A program made the position numbers and the translations under genes. From Pycnopodia helianthoides (lineage: Eukaryota; Echinodermata; Asteroidea; Forcipulatida; Asteriidae), in the NCBI GenBank assembly GCA_032158295.1, contig CM063262.1:9209394-9273393 (forward strand): 64,000 bases of DNA, read 5' to 3'. Below, one piece after another: positions 13,001 to 24,800 of the stretch. Every line of letters starts with the position of its first letter. Within the stretch, counting starts at the first letter, position 1. The notes below the pieces were generated by a model. It did no database searches. It was not told the origin of the DNA and was given only the letters and a program-made list of their open reading frames with translations.

Positions 13001-13865
13001 GTTTGTTCGGTAGACCTTTGCGAGCGCAGCAAGCGCCATATTTGTTATAACACTCACACTGTTTGAAGAGGACTAGGAATGACGGTAAGAATTTATTGCT
13101 TTTTAACAATTTTAAATTTGCGGAGTGGATTTTCTTGACCCATGCAACGCTCAATGAGATTCCAAGGAACACGTAGAGCCTAATTTTGGCGAGATCCGAT
13201 TTCAAATGAGAACTCCAGGTGCAGAAACGTAAATGAAAAAAAGTTTTGTATTGTAGTTTGTACATGGACCTCTATGAGGTTCATGGAACCTCATAATTCT
13301 AGGAGTACACTACATCCATCTTTTTAAATTCTTTTTTATAAACAATAAAATAGCATTATTTCTTTTTTCAAACTCATCTTAAAAAATCAAAGAAAACAGC
13401 CACAAGCAGTGAGTTAGCACTGTACTGTACTGTAGTGTTAATTTGCTTTTTTTAATGAACATTTATAAACTCACGGTTAACCCATTTTTACCGACTCATT
13501 CATACCTAACCATGTCATCATTAATCCCATTATAAAATTGTATACCAGTAATATAAATTACATTAGTTAGCCGACTTAACCTTTATTTAGTGTTTAGGGA
13601 AACATTGAGACTGCTGAGTAGTCTTTGCTGGGCGTAGATGAATTTGAGAGTTCAATCATGCGAGAAGTAAAAGAAATGCCGGCTAGTTAAAACAGCACGC
13701 ACTCACAAAAGTTAAAAACCAAAGACCATTTTCATCAACGTGTTCATAAACAGAAACACAAATCTTACCGAAATAAATTTTACGATTTGTGTAGTCGACA
13801 ATCTCGGCATCTCCACCGGCTTCTGGTTTGGTGTCAGCTACTTCGTTTTCTGAATTGCTGGCCAT
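4036..13865 (-). CDS. RRM-TatD fusion protein (7 coding exons, 433 aa)
   Basis: Coding exons in transcript order are 13865-13769, 11173-10990, 9221-8981, 7658-7544, 6711-6551, 5660-5477 and 4355-4036; all junctions are GT-AG and phases agree, giving 1302 nt. The ATG at 13865 has A at -3. Residues 29-107 form an RRM with RNP2 (KIYFGNL, 29-35), RNP1 (RGFGYI, 73-78) and a last strand LDGRKLRVQVAR. A basic linker (108-142) leads into a TatD-family amidohydrolase barrel: IDVGANL (148-154), GVHPH (213-217), GETGLDF with the metal-ligand Glu244, His280 in LLLHERE, His305 in IIHCFTG, and the C-terminal RNEP motif. The usual ETD motif reads ESN (354-356), so the fourth metal ligand Asp is Asn. The TatD part has normal length (about 290 aa). 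TatD proteins are metal-dependent DNases or 3'-5' exonucleases; the RRM suggests an RNA or single-stranded substrate, which is inference. RRM end and TatD start share exon 3, so this is not a gene-model artefact. Confidence 0.9.
4397..4772 (+). mobile_element. TTAA-MITE copy A
   Basis: A 368 bp non-coding element that begins AGGAACATTACAG and ends with its inverse, flanked by TTAA on both sides (4397-4400, 4769-4772), as in piggyBac-type insertions. Its right end lacks part of the inner repeat. It lies in intron 6 of the RRM-TatD gene, 45 bp upstream of the exon 7 acceptor. Confidence 0.85.
5786..5957 (+). mobile_element. TTAA-MITE copy B, truncated, joined to a palindrome
   Basis: The left half of the TTAA MITE, with TTAA at 5786-5789. 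After about 5957 it departs from the family and is followed by the 69 bp palindrome at 5975-6043. It lies in intron 5 of the RRM-TatD gene. Confidence 0.75.
5975..6043. repeat. 69 bp near-perfect palindrome
   Basis: Arms of 28 bp (GGTGATCCCCGGAGCAGCCT and on) match without error around a 13-base loop. It is far more GC-rich than its surroundings and follows directly after a truncated TTAA MITE. Confidence 0.9.
7826..8130. mobile_element. 305 bp MITE with 22 bp inverted ends
   Basis: The ends AAGCCGTGTTCCCATTGG and its inverse match over at least 22 bp. The inside is GC-rich with smaller inverted repeats and no coding. It lies in intron 3 of the RRM-TatD gene. Confidence 0.8.
8164..8486. mobile_element. 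323 bp inverted-repeat element, copy 1
   Basis: The ends CAACCTCGTCCCC and GGGGACGAGGTTG are inverted. A second copy in the opposite orientation lies at 56072-56400. Non-coding, in intron 3 of the RRM-TatD gene. Confidence 0.75.
9716..9973. mobile_element. MITE with TTAACnCGTTGACTGCC ends
   Basis: Inverted ends of about 17 bp with one mismatch. Inside are inverted copies of TACGAGTATA-like sequence. Non-coding, in intron 2 of the RRM-TatD gene. Confidence 0.6.
10110..10520. repeat. CACTGGACACCTTTGGTAATTG-type repeat
   Basis: Starts with CACTGGACACCTTTGGTAAT and contains ACCTCACGCGTGAGGTCTC, a perfect palindrome at its centre. Inverse copy at 43645-44042, which ends in ACCAAAGGTGTCCAGTGTCT. 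Related pieces at 9355-9715, 21555-21915, 26650-26990, 27170-27510, 42330-42470 and 56405-56740. Confidence 0.65.
11431..11770 (+). repeat. tRNA-Leu/Ser-like SINE, plus orientation
   Basis: The head GTGTCGTGGCCGAGTGG (A box) and GGTTTGAATCCC-like B box look like a long-variable-arm tRNA and are followed by a 250 bp body. It lies in intron 1 of the RRM-TatD gene (between exons at 13769 and 11173), just upstream of the second exon on its strand. Other copies are at 39590-39992, 54590-54905 and 59610-59752 (all minus) and body-only pieces at 4845-4990, 10600-10870, 26250-26440 and 55137-55375. Confidence 0.7.
12646..13316. mobile_element. Fold-back element, 276 bp arms, 9 bp target duplication
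   Basis: Arms at 12655-12930 and 13032-13307 are inverted copies of each other with only about three mismatches seen, separated by 101 bp. The 9 bp CACTACATC occurs directly on both sides (12646-12654, 13308-13316). Long inverted ends with a 9 bp duplication fit Mutator-like elements. It lies in intron 1 of the RRM-TatD gene. The matching open frames in the two arms (81 and 101 codons) are mirror copies and not genes. Confidence 0.85.
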
Positions 13866-14439
13866 GATGTTTTGCGAACCGATTTACCTATCTGACGGTG
13901 AGTGAAATTAGGGACCATGTGACAAAAAATGTATAGGGTTGATCACACGTAATGGAAATGTCGCAGATAGTGTGCGGTCGGGATTGAGAATGTTATACGT
14001 GGGTATTATGGATGCACGGGGACGGGGCGGCGTGCACGATGTGCACAATGTGAGTACTAACCTCTGACCTCTCATGAATAATTCATGAAATACCGTACCC
14101 AAGAGTTAGAATGATTTCATCCTTGAAAAGCAGTTTTTAAACAAACGAGGTTGTGAAAGGGGAATTTTTAGTCTGTTCCCCCAACTGTGTGTATAATATT
14201 AAGAGCAGTGTGACTAGGGTACAATACTATTTACAAAATAGTTTTCAATCTGCTTGGCGACGACTTTGGCAGGAGACGTAAGTAAACTGTGTGGATTGAA
14301 AGAGAGGTGTTATTTCTCAAAAATTCGTCATTATTTGTACATAAATTGATTGTCGCGAACGTGAGGTTGCAGTAGGTTTTATGGGTAAAATTCCGTATCC
14401 GGTAGCCACTTTAACTCCCTTAATTTCACGTTTTTCGTC

Positions 14440-14690
14440 AAAAAGAAATGACACTGTCACTGCCACTGACTGAGACCTCCACTGACTGCACTGGACGATC
14501 ATGACGATTGGCACTGCATTGTCACTGTCAGTCACTCAGTGCTCCAAGTCCAATGACACTGACACGGTATTGCCTGGGCAGTCTCAGTCTGCCGTTGGTT
14601 TGTTTCAGACCATGACTCTAGTGTCAGTGTCACTATGGATCCTCAATGGTCAGATGGTGTCACTCAGTAGTCAGTGTCACTTTCCTTTGT
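14440..14690. repeat. Cryptic repeat rich in CACTGTCACTG
   Basis: Variants of CACTGACACTG and its inverse recur irregularly for 250 bp between the RRM-TatD and THAP genes. No gene is seen in 13866-15276. Confidence 0.5.
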
Positions 14691-15276
14691 TAATATCAAT
14701 TTTTCTTGGCCAGTTTCCACAATAAATGTTTGTGTTGTTTTCAACTTTTTTTAATCAAGGGGTAGCCTTAAGCCCTTAGTTTAGTAAAATTACAACTGTT
14801 ATGTTTTACTGTTGTTTGTTAGTGTTTTAATTTGAAATTAAGCTGCCGTCCTGCTGAAAACAGAAATTGTACTACAGTTACACCGTATATGTTGTACTTA
14901 AACTTTAAAGGATATGTGAAATGTTTGTTTTTTTCCATTCAAGATTAAGAAAAATATTTTTGAAGCATAAATATACCCCTTTCTACACAAAAATATTTCT
15001 TATAGATATTTTTAAATGAATTTTGAAGAGTTCCTTCTAACCAACCCCGCCCCTCAAGTGGGAGCACAATTTGCATAAAGCAAAGTTGTGACGTAAGGTC
15101 AGGAACCCGAGAGAGACTCGAGACGATGACCGCACTGACGTGCGTCACTAGGCTATTGCTGCTGCATGCACACACTACACACAGTACATGTACATTACAG
15201 GTGGTACCGCACGTGCTTCAGTTTACCGAGTCGAAGTTCTAATAATTAGTCGATATTAAGTACAATTTACCTAGCA

Positions 15277-15725
15277 ATGCCAGGGAGGTGTGTTGCTGCA
15301 GGCTGCAGCAACACTACAAAGGATGGTGGAAGCCTCCATAAATTTCCATCGGATGCAAAATACCGGCGGCTCTGGATCGGAAAAGGGAAGCTTACGCGAC
15401 CAAAGTGGTCCGGGCCGGAGAAGCAGACGGTGCTGTGTAGTGCCCACTTTGCTGCACTTCAATGTGTACAAGATTAAATGTTTTTCTATGCAAAATTTCT
15501 GGATAAAATCGATCCTTGACAGTGCTTTTGAACTTCTTCAGAACTTCCTTTTTTTGTTTTCTCTCTCCAGCTTCTGTCAAGACCGTGTATGAAAGGAAAA
15601 GACCGTATATGAAAAGAAAAGCACCAAGCAATTTGACTTCTTGTGAGGAATCCAGCAGAGAGAAGACTAGCAGTTCACTGCATCAATTGATGTCAAACTT
15701 ACCGCATTCAGTTTTCAACATGTAG
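15277..15725 (+). CDS. THAP-domain protein, short, probably two exons
   Basis: Exon 1 starts with ATG 15277 and encodes a THAP-type C2CH zinc finger: MPGRCVAAGC at the start (first two Cys), HKFPSD, a Trp in RRLWIG, RPKW, and the closing Cys-x2-His in VLCSAHF. It reads to a stop at 15475. A strong pyrimidine tract and AG precede 15568; a GT near 15464 would join in phase to a basic tail (ERKRPYMKRKAP) ending at 15725. THAP fingers bind DNA in transcription factors and P-element-derived transposases. The usual AVPT-like end of the domain is not seen, so the gene may be truncated, or have another exon. It lies 133 bp upstream of the IFT57 start on the same strand. The THAP identity is fairly sure; the gene structure is tentative. 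Confidence 0.6.
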
Positions 15726-15858
15726 TTGATGATTCAGCACATAAACTGGAAGCTTTCAACGCGTGCACCAGTACAATTTAAAACAGCAATTTTAAAACAG
15801 TGAGCTTTTGTAAAAAAAACAGACGCACCGTGACAGGTTTTTATTACTGAGTGACATC

Positions 15859-18800
15859 ATGGCTGATGAAGGGAGAAGGGGCGGAGCTGAAGGGGGGACG
15901 GAGCAAGGACCCGGTCAGGTGTACATGCACTTTGTAGTGATGGAAGATATGATGGATAAGCTTAAGCTGATGGATTATGAAGAGGGATTTCTGAAAGGAT
16001 TAGGATTTAAACCCTTGTCAAGGTAGCGTATGCCAAGTTAACTGTAGTGTTATTGTTTCAGGCCTTCCTTCAAAATCATGGATGGGACAGTGCATCCTTG
16101 TGCTGGAGTTCAGTCATGTCAAACAAAATAGTTGCATAACTTAACATCCTTGCCGACCGTCAAAATCTCTTTACTTGTTTTATTATTATTTATTTTTTTT
16201 TTACTTTCAACAATTCTGTGAAAACTCAGAAACACTTAAAACAAAAATTAATGACATTGTAAGTTGAAAGTTTCACAGTTTTAAGTAAGGTATTCCAAAG
16301 CCTCGATGCTGCAACTGGAAAACGTTTATCAAAAGCAAGGTGATATTTACAACTGTATAATTCCATTGAGCTGGGCCCAATTTCATAGCGCTGCTTAACG
16401 GCCAGTTCTGTGCTTACGTACAAGTTTCTATTTCATAGCGCTGCTAACCGTAAGCACACGAAAAAGTATGCTAACCCTCTGGTGCTTACTGCCCGAAAAT
16501 TAATGATGTAACAATGCAAATACATGGTGAACGCGCAAGATGACTGCCTTATTTTTCTGCTAACCTGTGAAATACGCTTATGCTGAAGCAAATTTTTCTG
16601 CTACAGTTAGCACAAAAATTTGCTTACCTTTGAGCAGCGATATGAAATTGGGCCCTGTTTTTTCTTTGTGTCTGCAAGAAGTCTTGTCTCTGGAAATACT
16701 AAACTAATGGAATGGAATGGTTCACATAATTCTCTTTTTTGTGTTTTGTTTCTTTTCCTAAATAGACACTACTTTGCACTTCCGACAAATCCTGGAGAGC
16801 AATTCTACATGTTTACATCACTGGCTGCCTGGCTCATCAATCAAGCTGGTAAACAATTCGACCAACCCCAAGAAGTGAGTTCCTTTTCCGCCCATTGATT
16901 TAGTGCATCACATCGGTGCATTTTGTTATAAATAATAATTACTAAAGTATCTTAACCCTCCTACTGTCTGACCACTCAATATCATAACGTGGATCCGTGT
17001 GACCATTAACCATGCCAGCCTCCAGTATGATATCGGTGAGCTGGCATGTACACAGTACACAGTTAACCCTTCTTCTGCCTAACAGTTCAATATTATTCTT
17101 CACTGTGGTTTTGAATGATAGACCAAACTATGCCAGCCTTCATGTGCCAGATACCATGTGATGGTTGCATTTACACAGTACACAGTTAACCCTCCTACAG
17201 GCTGACCATTATTTATCACCCACTGTGGTTTTGCATGGTAGATACATACACCCATTTAAATCATTCCAGCCTGCAATTGATAGGCCCTATCATGTGGTGA
17301 ATGCATTCACACAGTACACAGTTAACCCTCCTACAGGTTGACCATTATTTATCGACCACTGTGGTTAATGTACCGGGCGCTCTACCAACTGAGCTATCTA
17401 GCCCTATGTTGGCAGTCTCCCTATTTTGTCAATATCTTTGTTCAGGGGTGCCATAAATATAACTTAAAAAGAAGACTTGCTTTCATAGAAGAATACATAG
17501 TCTTTGTTTGAGTTGTTCTCTCATTTTCGATATGTGCGAGACATGCACAGTCTATTAAAAACATGAGGATGGAAATACTGTGTGCATGAACACTTTTTTC
17601 AAAAAACCTAGAATGTAATGTCCATATTAATGTAATTTTGACTGCCAATTTTTCCTGCCAGTATGATGACCCCAATGCGACCATATCCAGTATTCTAGAT
17701 GAGGTACGCCAGATTGGTGCAACAGTTGAGTTCCCACCTGCCAAGCTCAAAGCCGGCTTCGGAGAGCACTGTATCTACGTCTTAGACAAGCTTGCTGATG
17801 AAGCTCTCAGAAAAACAAGCTTCAAGTGGAGCAAGTATGTACAATGTACAAAATGAAGATGATTTCAAATTTACATTAGTGGTAGTGGGTGCTTAGAGCT
17901 AGATAGCTCAGTTGGTAGAGCACCAACACGTTAATTCAGAGGTAGCAGGTTCAAATCCTAAAAAGTTTAAGGAATCAATACTTCTGACGTTGCCTGACAA
18001 TTGTTTCCAGAGTTTGGAAGCGGCCATCAGAAATGCCCTTTTTAACCTGATTTATTCAGACATTTACTGTTAGGAATTTGTAATGTAAGGTGATTAGAGG
18101 ATCTGAGTAGCCCAAAGGGCATGTTGAGAAGCGGTGTTAGCAAGCCGGTTGCTTTTTTTACTAGACAATGTACTCCAGGCTATTGTAAAGAGTGATCACT
18201 CAGCCTCACTACCACGGGGAGCACGCCATATTGATACCTCTCATCACTAACCCCTGGTAGCAGCCTCGCTACCATGGGCAGCACGCCGTATCGATACCTC
18301 TCATCACTAACCCCTGGTAGCAGCCTCGCTACCATGGGCAGCACGCCGTATCGATACCTCTCATCACTAACCCCTGGTAGCAGCCTCGCTACCATGGGCA
18401 GCATGCCATATCGATACCTCTCATCACTAACCCCTGGTAGCAGCCTCGCTACCATGGGCAGCACGCCGTATCGATACCTCTCATCACTAACCCCTGGTAG
18501 CAGCCTCGCTACCATGGGCAGCACGCCGTATCGATACCTCTCATCACTAACCCCTGGTAGCAGCCTCGCTACCATGGGCAGCACGCCGTATCGATACCTC
18601 TCGTCACTAACCCCTGGTAGCAGCCTCGCTACCATGGGCAGCACGCCGTATCGATACCTCTCATCACTAACCCCTGGTAGCAGCCTCGCTACCATGGGCA
18701 GCCTGCCGTATCGATACCTCTCATCACTAACCCCTGGTAGCAGCCTCGCTACCATGGGCAGCACGCCGTATCGATACCTCTCATCACTAACCCCTGGTAG

Positions 18801-21800
18801 CAGCCTCGCTACCATGGGCAGCCTGCCGTATCGATACCTCTCATCACTAACCCCTGGTAGCAGCCTCGCTACCATGGGCAGCACGCCGTATCGATACCTC
18901 TCATCACTAACCCCTGGTAGGGATGTACTGAAAAACAAAGCTGATTGGCTCCAAATTGTGACTACTTTGCCTGCATGCTTGTTAAAAAATTCTGAGCGCT
19001 TGTATGGCGCTTGTAAGACACTTAGTATGTGCGTGTGAAAATGTAAGTTTTTTTACGCGATTCCATTTTAAAAGAATCATGTTTTTACACGGTCACCCTA
19101 GCGTAGAGTTAGACATATCACAAGATCAAAGACGACTGAGAGGGGACCAGTTGCTCTTTGACTTTCGACCTTATTTGCAGGACACTATACTTCAGCGTAG
19201 AGTCGATCGTCCACAGGCCTAATTAAAATGTGCTGGATTTGACCACATTTTAATGAACCAATTCCAGGGGTTATGAGCGAGCAAAGCACGCTGGAAGAAA
19301 ATGGCGCGGCGGGATCGATCACCCCTGGGAACAAGGTTCGCGATCACTGTCTTATCTTTTATCTTGGCATTTACTTTCTCTTTTTAGACCTGTTTACCCT
19401 GAAGAAGAGATGGAAGAAGAATCTGCTATTGAAGATGATGTGGAGGTCACTCTGGATAAGGCTGAGGAGGATATGGCCGTAAGACTAAATTACTTCAATC
19501 CTTAATGCATACTACTAAGTTTCACACAAGTGCAAGAGGAATATTAACAAAACATAGCGATCCTGTGTTCCATATGCAGGGTTCTGTCCAAGTTTTCTTT
19601 AGTGGTGGAAAAATGTTTCCCTGGAAACCATTGCGAGATGGATCATTATAAATAGACTCAAATCAAAGAAGTACTTAAAATTAATGGCTTCAGATACAAT
19701 TTTTCTGGTAAATACCCAATTTTACATTTCGTTGAAAACCTTTGAAAGGAAATTGTAAGTGTAATTTAACAATTTGGAAAATGTGTGGTGGTCGGAAACA
19801 GAGAAAATTCCGCCAGTGGTGGATGGGGAATCCTGAGTGCCAGGCGGGTTTTCCGGCACCGACCACTGTGGGCAGAACCCTGCATATGCAATGACATGAA
19901 TGAAGCAAAGGGCCAATTTGGATATGGGATGCAGATGCGCTGTGTCTTATCATTATTTCATGAGCATGCATGTGATAACATGTTTCAAGTTTTCACAGAA
20001 CTCGGTAGAGTACTGAGTATACAGTGCTTTTAACACACACCGGTGAAAGGGCAAAACCAAATAATATTCTTTTATCCCCGGTGCAAATTTAACATCTATT
20101 AAGTTTCAAGTTAACAACTTCATGATCTTGGGCCCTGGGCCCGATTTCATAGTTCTGCTTAAGCAGAAAACATTGCTTAGTAGTTTGCTGTTCTGCAAAA
20201 TAGAGCAGGATACCAGTTACAAATGGTGCGTGTGACTTGGTAATTTAGCTGGTAACCTTATTCAGGTAATCATAACTGTTTTGTGCTCAGGATAGATAAA
20301 CTGGTATTTATTAATAGAATATGAAGTAAAATAGTTGTGTGACGGCTCTGATGGCCTGTCGGATGTACCGAGGCAAACATGAGAGCATTGCAAAGTGAAA
20401 CCAAATACTACCAGTTGAGATTAAAAAACTGAATTCTTTCCAACATAAGCATTGACTTCTTATGTTGCCTTTCAGTATTACATGTATATCACGTGCAAGA
20501 ACGTCTTTGGGCAGTCAGGTTGGCATAGTGGTATCTTGCCTTGCCTTGCCTTCCACCTCTGGGGACCCCGGTTCAAATCACACCGGGGCACTACGTGGAT
20601 CGGATTTTTCAGCCCCTGCCTGATTGCGTGGGTTTTCCCTGGAATATTTCTCTGAGGGTTTTCCTCCCACACCTAAAACCGACACTTCCTTCATTGTCTT
20701 CTCTCCACGGGGTTCTTGGCTTAGTATAGTGATTAAGTTCGCTTTCTGAGAGTCCCTGGCTTCACAGCCAGAATTAATAATTGAAAGTCTGTCTGGATGT
20801 AATAAGATGTTATCTCTCTTCTCAGGATGTTGATGAGGATCTAGAAGAGGATGAGAACTTTCTTGACCTTGAAGGACTCAGGAATCTGAAGACAAAGGTA
20901 CAAGATTAAAGACAATTAATCTCATTCTTTCCAACACTAGCATTGGACTTATTCTGTATTTTGCCTTTCAGTATTATATCGTGGCATTATTGCAAGAACG
21001 TCTTATCTTGTTCTGTTTGGTTTGTTTGTTTGTTTGTTTTTTGTTGTTTTTTAAAGAGTTTTTTGTGGCTTTTTTGCACAAGAACATAAATACCTTTGTC
21101 ATTGGACCATTTGTTCAACCATAAAATCATCTCCACTACCTGTCATGCCTGTGAGTGTGCAGCCAAGTATTCACTCAGCCATAGTGTTAGCCAGAGGGTG
21201 TCTGGGTGTCTTTTGGACACCCTGTTTTAAATATGGACACCCTGTGTTATCTGTCACTAACATGTTAATGTATTGTAAGTGAAATTCGGACACCCAGTTT
21301 TTAAATTTCCAGCAAATTTTGACACCCTTTTACCAAATTCTTGCTAAAGTCTTGCCCTCAGTCCCACCGGTCTCATCCAAGACCGCTGGGATGGACTGAT
21401 GAGGTTGTACAAATTCATGTTCAGAATGTAGAGTAGTGATGCATGATGGGAATGATTGCACTGATGATTGGCGCAATGCGCACAATCACAACATGTACGC
21501 ACACGATACGATAAAGCATGGAGGCCTCCATGGATAATGTAAACAATCCCTTTAAAGGCAAAGTATACCTTTGGTTTTGGAACCGTTTGATTGTTTTAAT
21601 CCTATTTAAAGGTAGATATATAGAATAAAACTAAACTGTGAAAATATCATTTCAAAAGGTGGTAGCGTTTTTGAGATATTGCTGAAAATCTGGAGCGGTT
21701 ATGTCCACGCAGGAAGAATAATCCACAATTGAAATACACATTCTGAGAAACGTTTCTGACAGAAACGCTTCTCAGATTAAATTTTTTTCTGATAAAAACT

Positions 21801-24800
21801 TACATATCTACTTTGGAGTGAAATGATTCTCAAAATGCTTTGTACTATCGAGAGATGCTGTACTTCTAACCAAGTAAGTTTTTATTGCCATTAATTTTAA
21901 ACACCATACAATGACCCTACCTTTAACTGATATTGTCTTTGCCCAGGATACGACGGAGACGTCACGCATTGAGGAGATCTTGGAATCAACAACAGATGCC
22001 AATGAATGGAAGCTTGAGGTAGAGCGAGTTATTCCTTCACTCAAGGTCCATATCCGTACTGACAATAAGGACTGGAGAACCCATGTCGATCAAATGCATC
22101 AGCACAGAGATGGAATACAGTCTGCTCTCTCAGAAACTAAGGTAACAGTCTGCTCTCTCAGAAACTAAGGTAACAGTCTGCTCTCTCAGAAACTAAGGTA
22201 ACAGTCTGCTCTCTCAGAAACTAAGGTAACACTCTGCTCTCTCAGAAACTAAGGTAACAGTCTGCTCTCTCAGAAACTAAGTTAACAGTCTGCTCTCTCA
22301 GAAACTAAGGTAATAGTCTGCTCTCTCAGAAACTAAGGTAATAGTCTGCTCTCTCAGAAACTAAGGTAACAGTCTTGAGAACTGCAGCACAGCACCTGAA
22401 GAGACCACACAGTACTCTGGTCTCCTTAATGAAAGTGGGTTAGCAACATCTTGATAAATGCCTAATACTGTTTTTTTTTTTTTTTGTCTTTGATTCTAAG
22501 GGCTATCTGGACAAACTCCACAAGGAGATCAGCCGCACCTTGGAGAAGATAATGAGTCGAGAGAAATACATAAACAATCAACTAGAGCATCACTTGGGAG
22601 AATATAGAGGGATGCAGGACAGCGCTGCTGAGGTGAAGTAGTTTAAGACACAACCCCTAGCCCCCAACAATTCTACAACCCTCAAGCCCTCAACATTCCC
22701 TCAACACCCTCCCCCAAGCCCCCAACATTCCTACACCCTCCCCCCAGCCCCCAACATTCATACACCCCTCCCCCCAGCCCCCAACATTCATACACCCCTC
22801 CCCCCAGCCCCCAACATTCATACACCCCTCCCCCCAGCCCCCAACATTCATACACCCTTCCCCAGCCCCCAACATTCATACACCCCTCCCCCAGCCCCCA
22901 ACATTCATACACCCCCAGCCCTCAACATTCCTACACCCCCAAGCCCCAACATTCCTACACCCTCCCCTCTAAGCCCCAACATTCCTACACCCCACCCCCC
23001 AGCCCCAAACATTCCTACACCCCTCCCCCCAGCCCCAAACATTCCTACACCCCTCCCCAGCCCCAAACATTCATACATCCCTCCCCCCAGCCCCAAACAT
23101 TCATACACCCCTCCCCCCAGCCCCAAACATTCATACACCCCTCCCCCAGCTCCCAACATATGCACAAATCTGCCATGGTATGCTGGAATTTCGGAATGTG
23201 CAGACTTGCCTCCAATTGAGCCGAATATAATGACATACAATGGTGGCATCCTGTCCATTCTTGCATGCCACATTTATACAACAATAAGACAAAGGTCTGG
23301 AATCAGGGTTACACAATAACCCTGGAAAGGGATTTTACAAGGCATGAATTCCAGAACCTCTGTATGGGTCAAACGAAAGGTATCATGGTAGGTGCCTGCC
23401 TGTTCATGCAAAACCATGAAAAGTCTGGTTGGATAAAAACGTCGGCCATCTGGCTTTCAGCAAAAAAATTGAGGAAAATCCAAAAGAGTACGGGGTGTTA
23501 AAAAATATCCACCATAAAGTCTGTCCAAAAGAAAATATGTCGTTAAAGACGTCATCTGACGTGAAATAGTTCTACCAAACCATTTTATCATTAATATTAT
23601 GTGTTTTGTGTACAGATGAAGGAACAATATCGCCAAGCAAGTGGTGGTGTGACAGAAAGGACGAGATCGTTAGCGGAGATCACTGAGGAACTAGATAAAG
23701 TCAAACAAGAGATGGAAGAAAGAGGGTCCAGTATGACCGATGGATGTGAGTACATTTGTGTGTGGTTTAAACTCACCAATGGGAGGGGCTGGGCGTGGCT
23801 GGTACCTTAGAGGGACGTTACTTGGAGAATGAGTGTTGGTGTCCGTTTGTTTGTTGTTGGTACCTGCTGTCACCTCACTAAGCGTCGATGAATACGATAT
23901 TCTCTTGAAAATACCATTGCTGTTTTCTCAATAAGTAGACACTGTTAATCAATAGAAAACTTTCACGTGTGACTTTCATTGTATCTTTTTTGCTAATTTT
24001 GCAGATAATTCAGCATTACTTTGAAAAAAAAAAAAACGATGCCCCTACCTTCAACTACCTACCTAAAACGCAAACACACATGACAAACTCAACGTGTCTG
24101 AAAAACTTTATTCAGACTGTTCATTTGTGTGTATACTTCACCCCAATGCCTTTGTTTACAAATTCTTGGGGGCTACATTCTTCGGGGTCAGTGTCCTGAC
24201 GATGACTAGAGCAAGCTAGTCGAAACGTTGAGACCAAAAAGAACTCACTCTGCGGCAGTGCAGTTAATTATGAGAAGTCCCCTCGATCCACAAAGCTAAA
24301 GTAGTAGTCCTGGCCGATTTCCTACCTCCCGCCCAGGTAGTAGTTAATAAGCAGGACAGTTCTTTCCAGAACGGAGAAGTCTTCAGAATTCCGAAAATCT
24401 ACTCTGCGGTAGTAGAACAAATAGCAAGACAAGCTCTCTATCGTGTCTATAAAACAAAATCTACGCAGCAAAGTACATATTTATACACATGGTGTTACCG
24501 CAAACCGAATTTATATAGAGCTACATACTGTAATATACACTAAGCCTTCCATGATAAAATACATTTGTGTCCCCCCAGAAAAAGTTGATATCTGCAGACC
24601 CTCAGAGAAAAAAACTTCAGAGTATGTAAAGTGTTTCTTGTTTTGAATTTGTGTGTGTTGCTGCAGCTCCACTTGTCAAGATTAAGCAAGCTTTACAACG
24701 TCTCAAGGTGGAAGTCACTCAGATGGATGTCCGGATAGGCGTGGTGGAACACTCCCTGCTCCAGGCTCGCCTCAAGGATAAGAACAACTTCCAGAAGGAT

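Noticed and set aside
17895..17965. Functional tRNA gene
   Set aside because: A and B boxes are present, but there is no matching acceptor stem and related copies occur in SINE bodies.
18180..19038. Open frames of 252 and 254 codons on both strands
   Set aside because: They are read through the 60 bp minisatellite in IFT57 intron 3; both strands are open because the unit length is a multiple of three.
22682..23284. Gly-rich minus-strand frames with YECWGLGGG
   Set aside because: Translation of the C-rich minisatellite in IFT57 intron 7.
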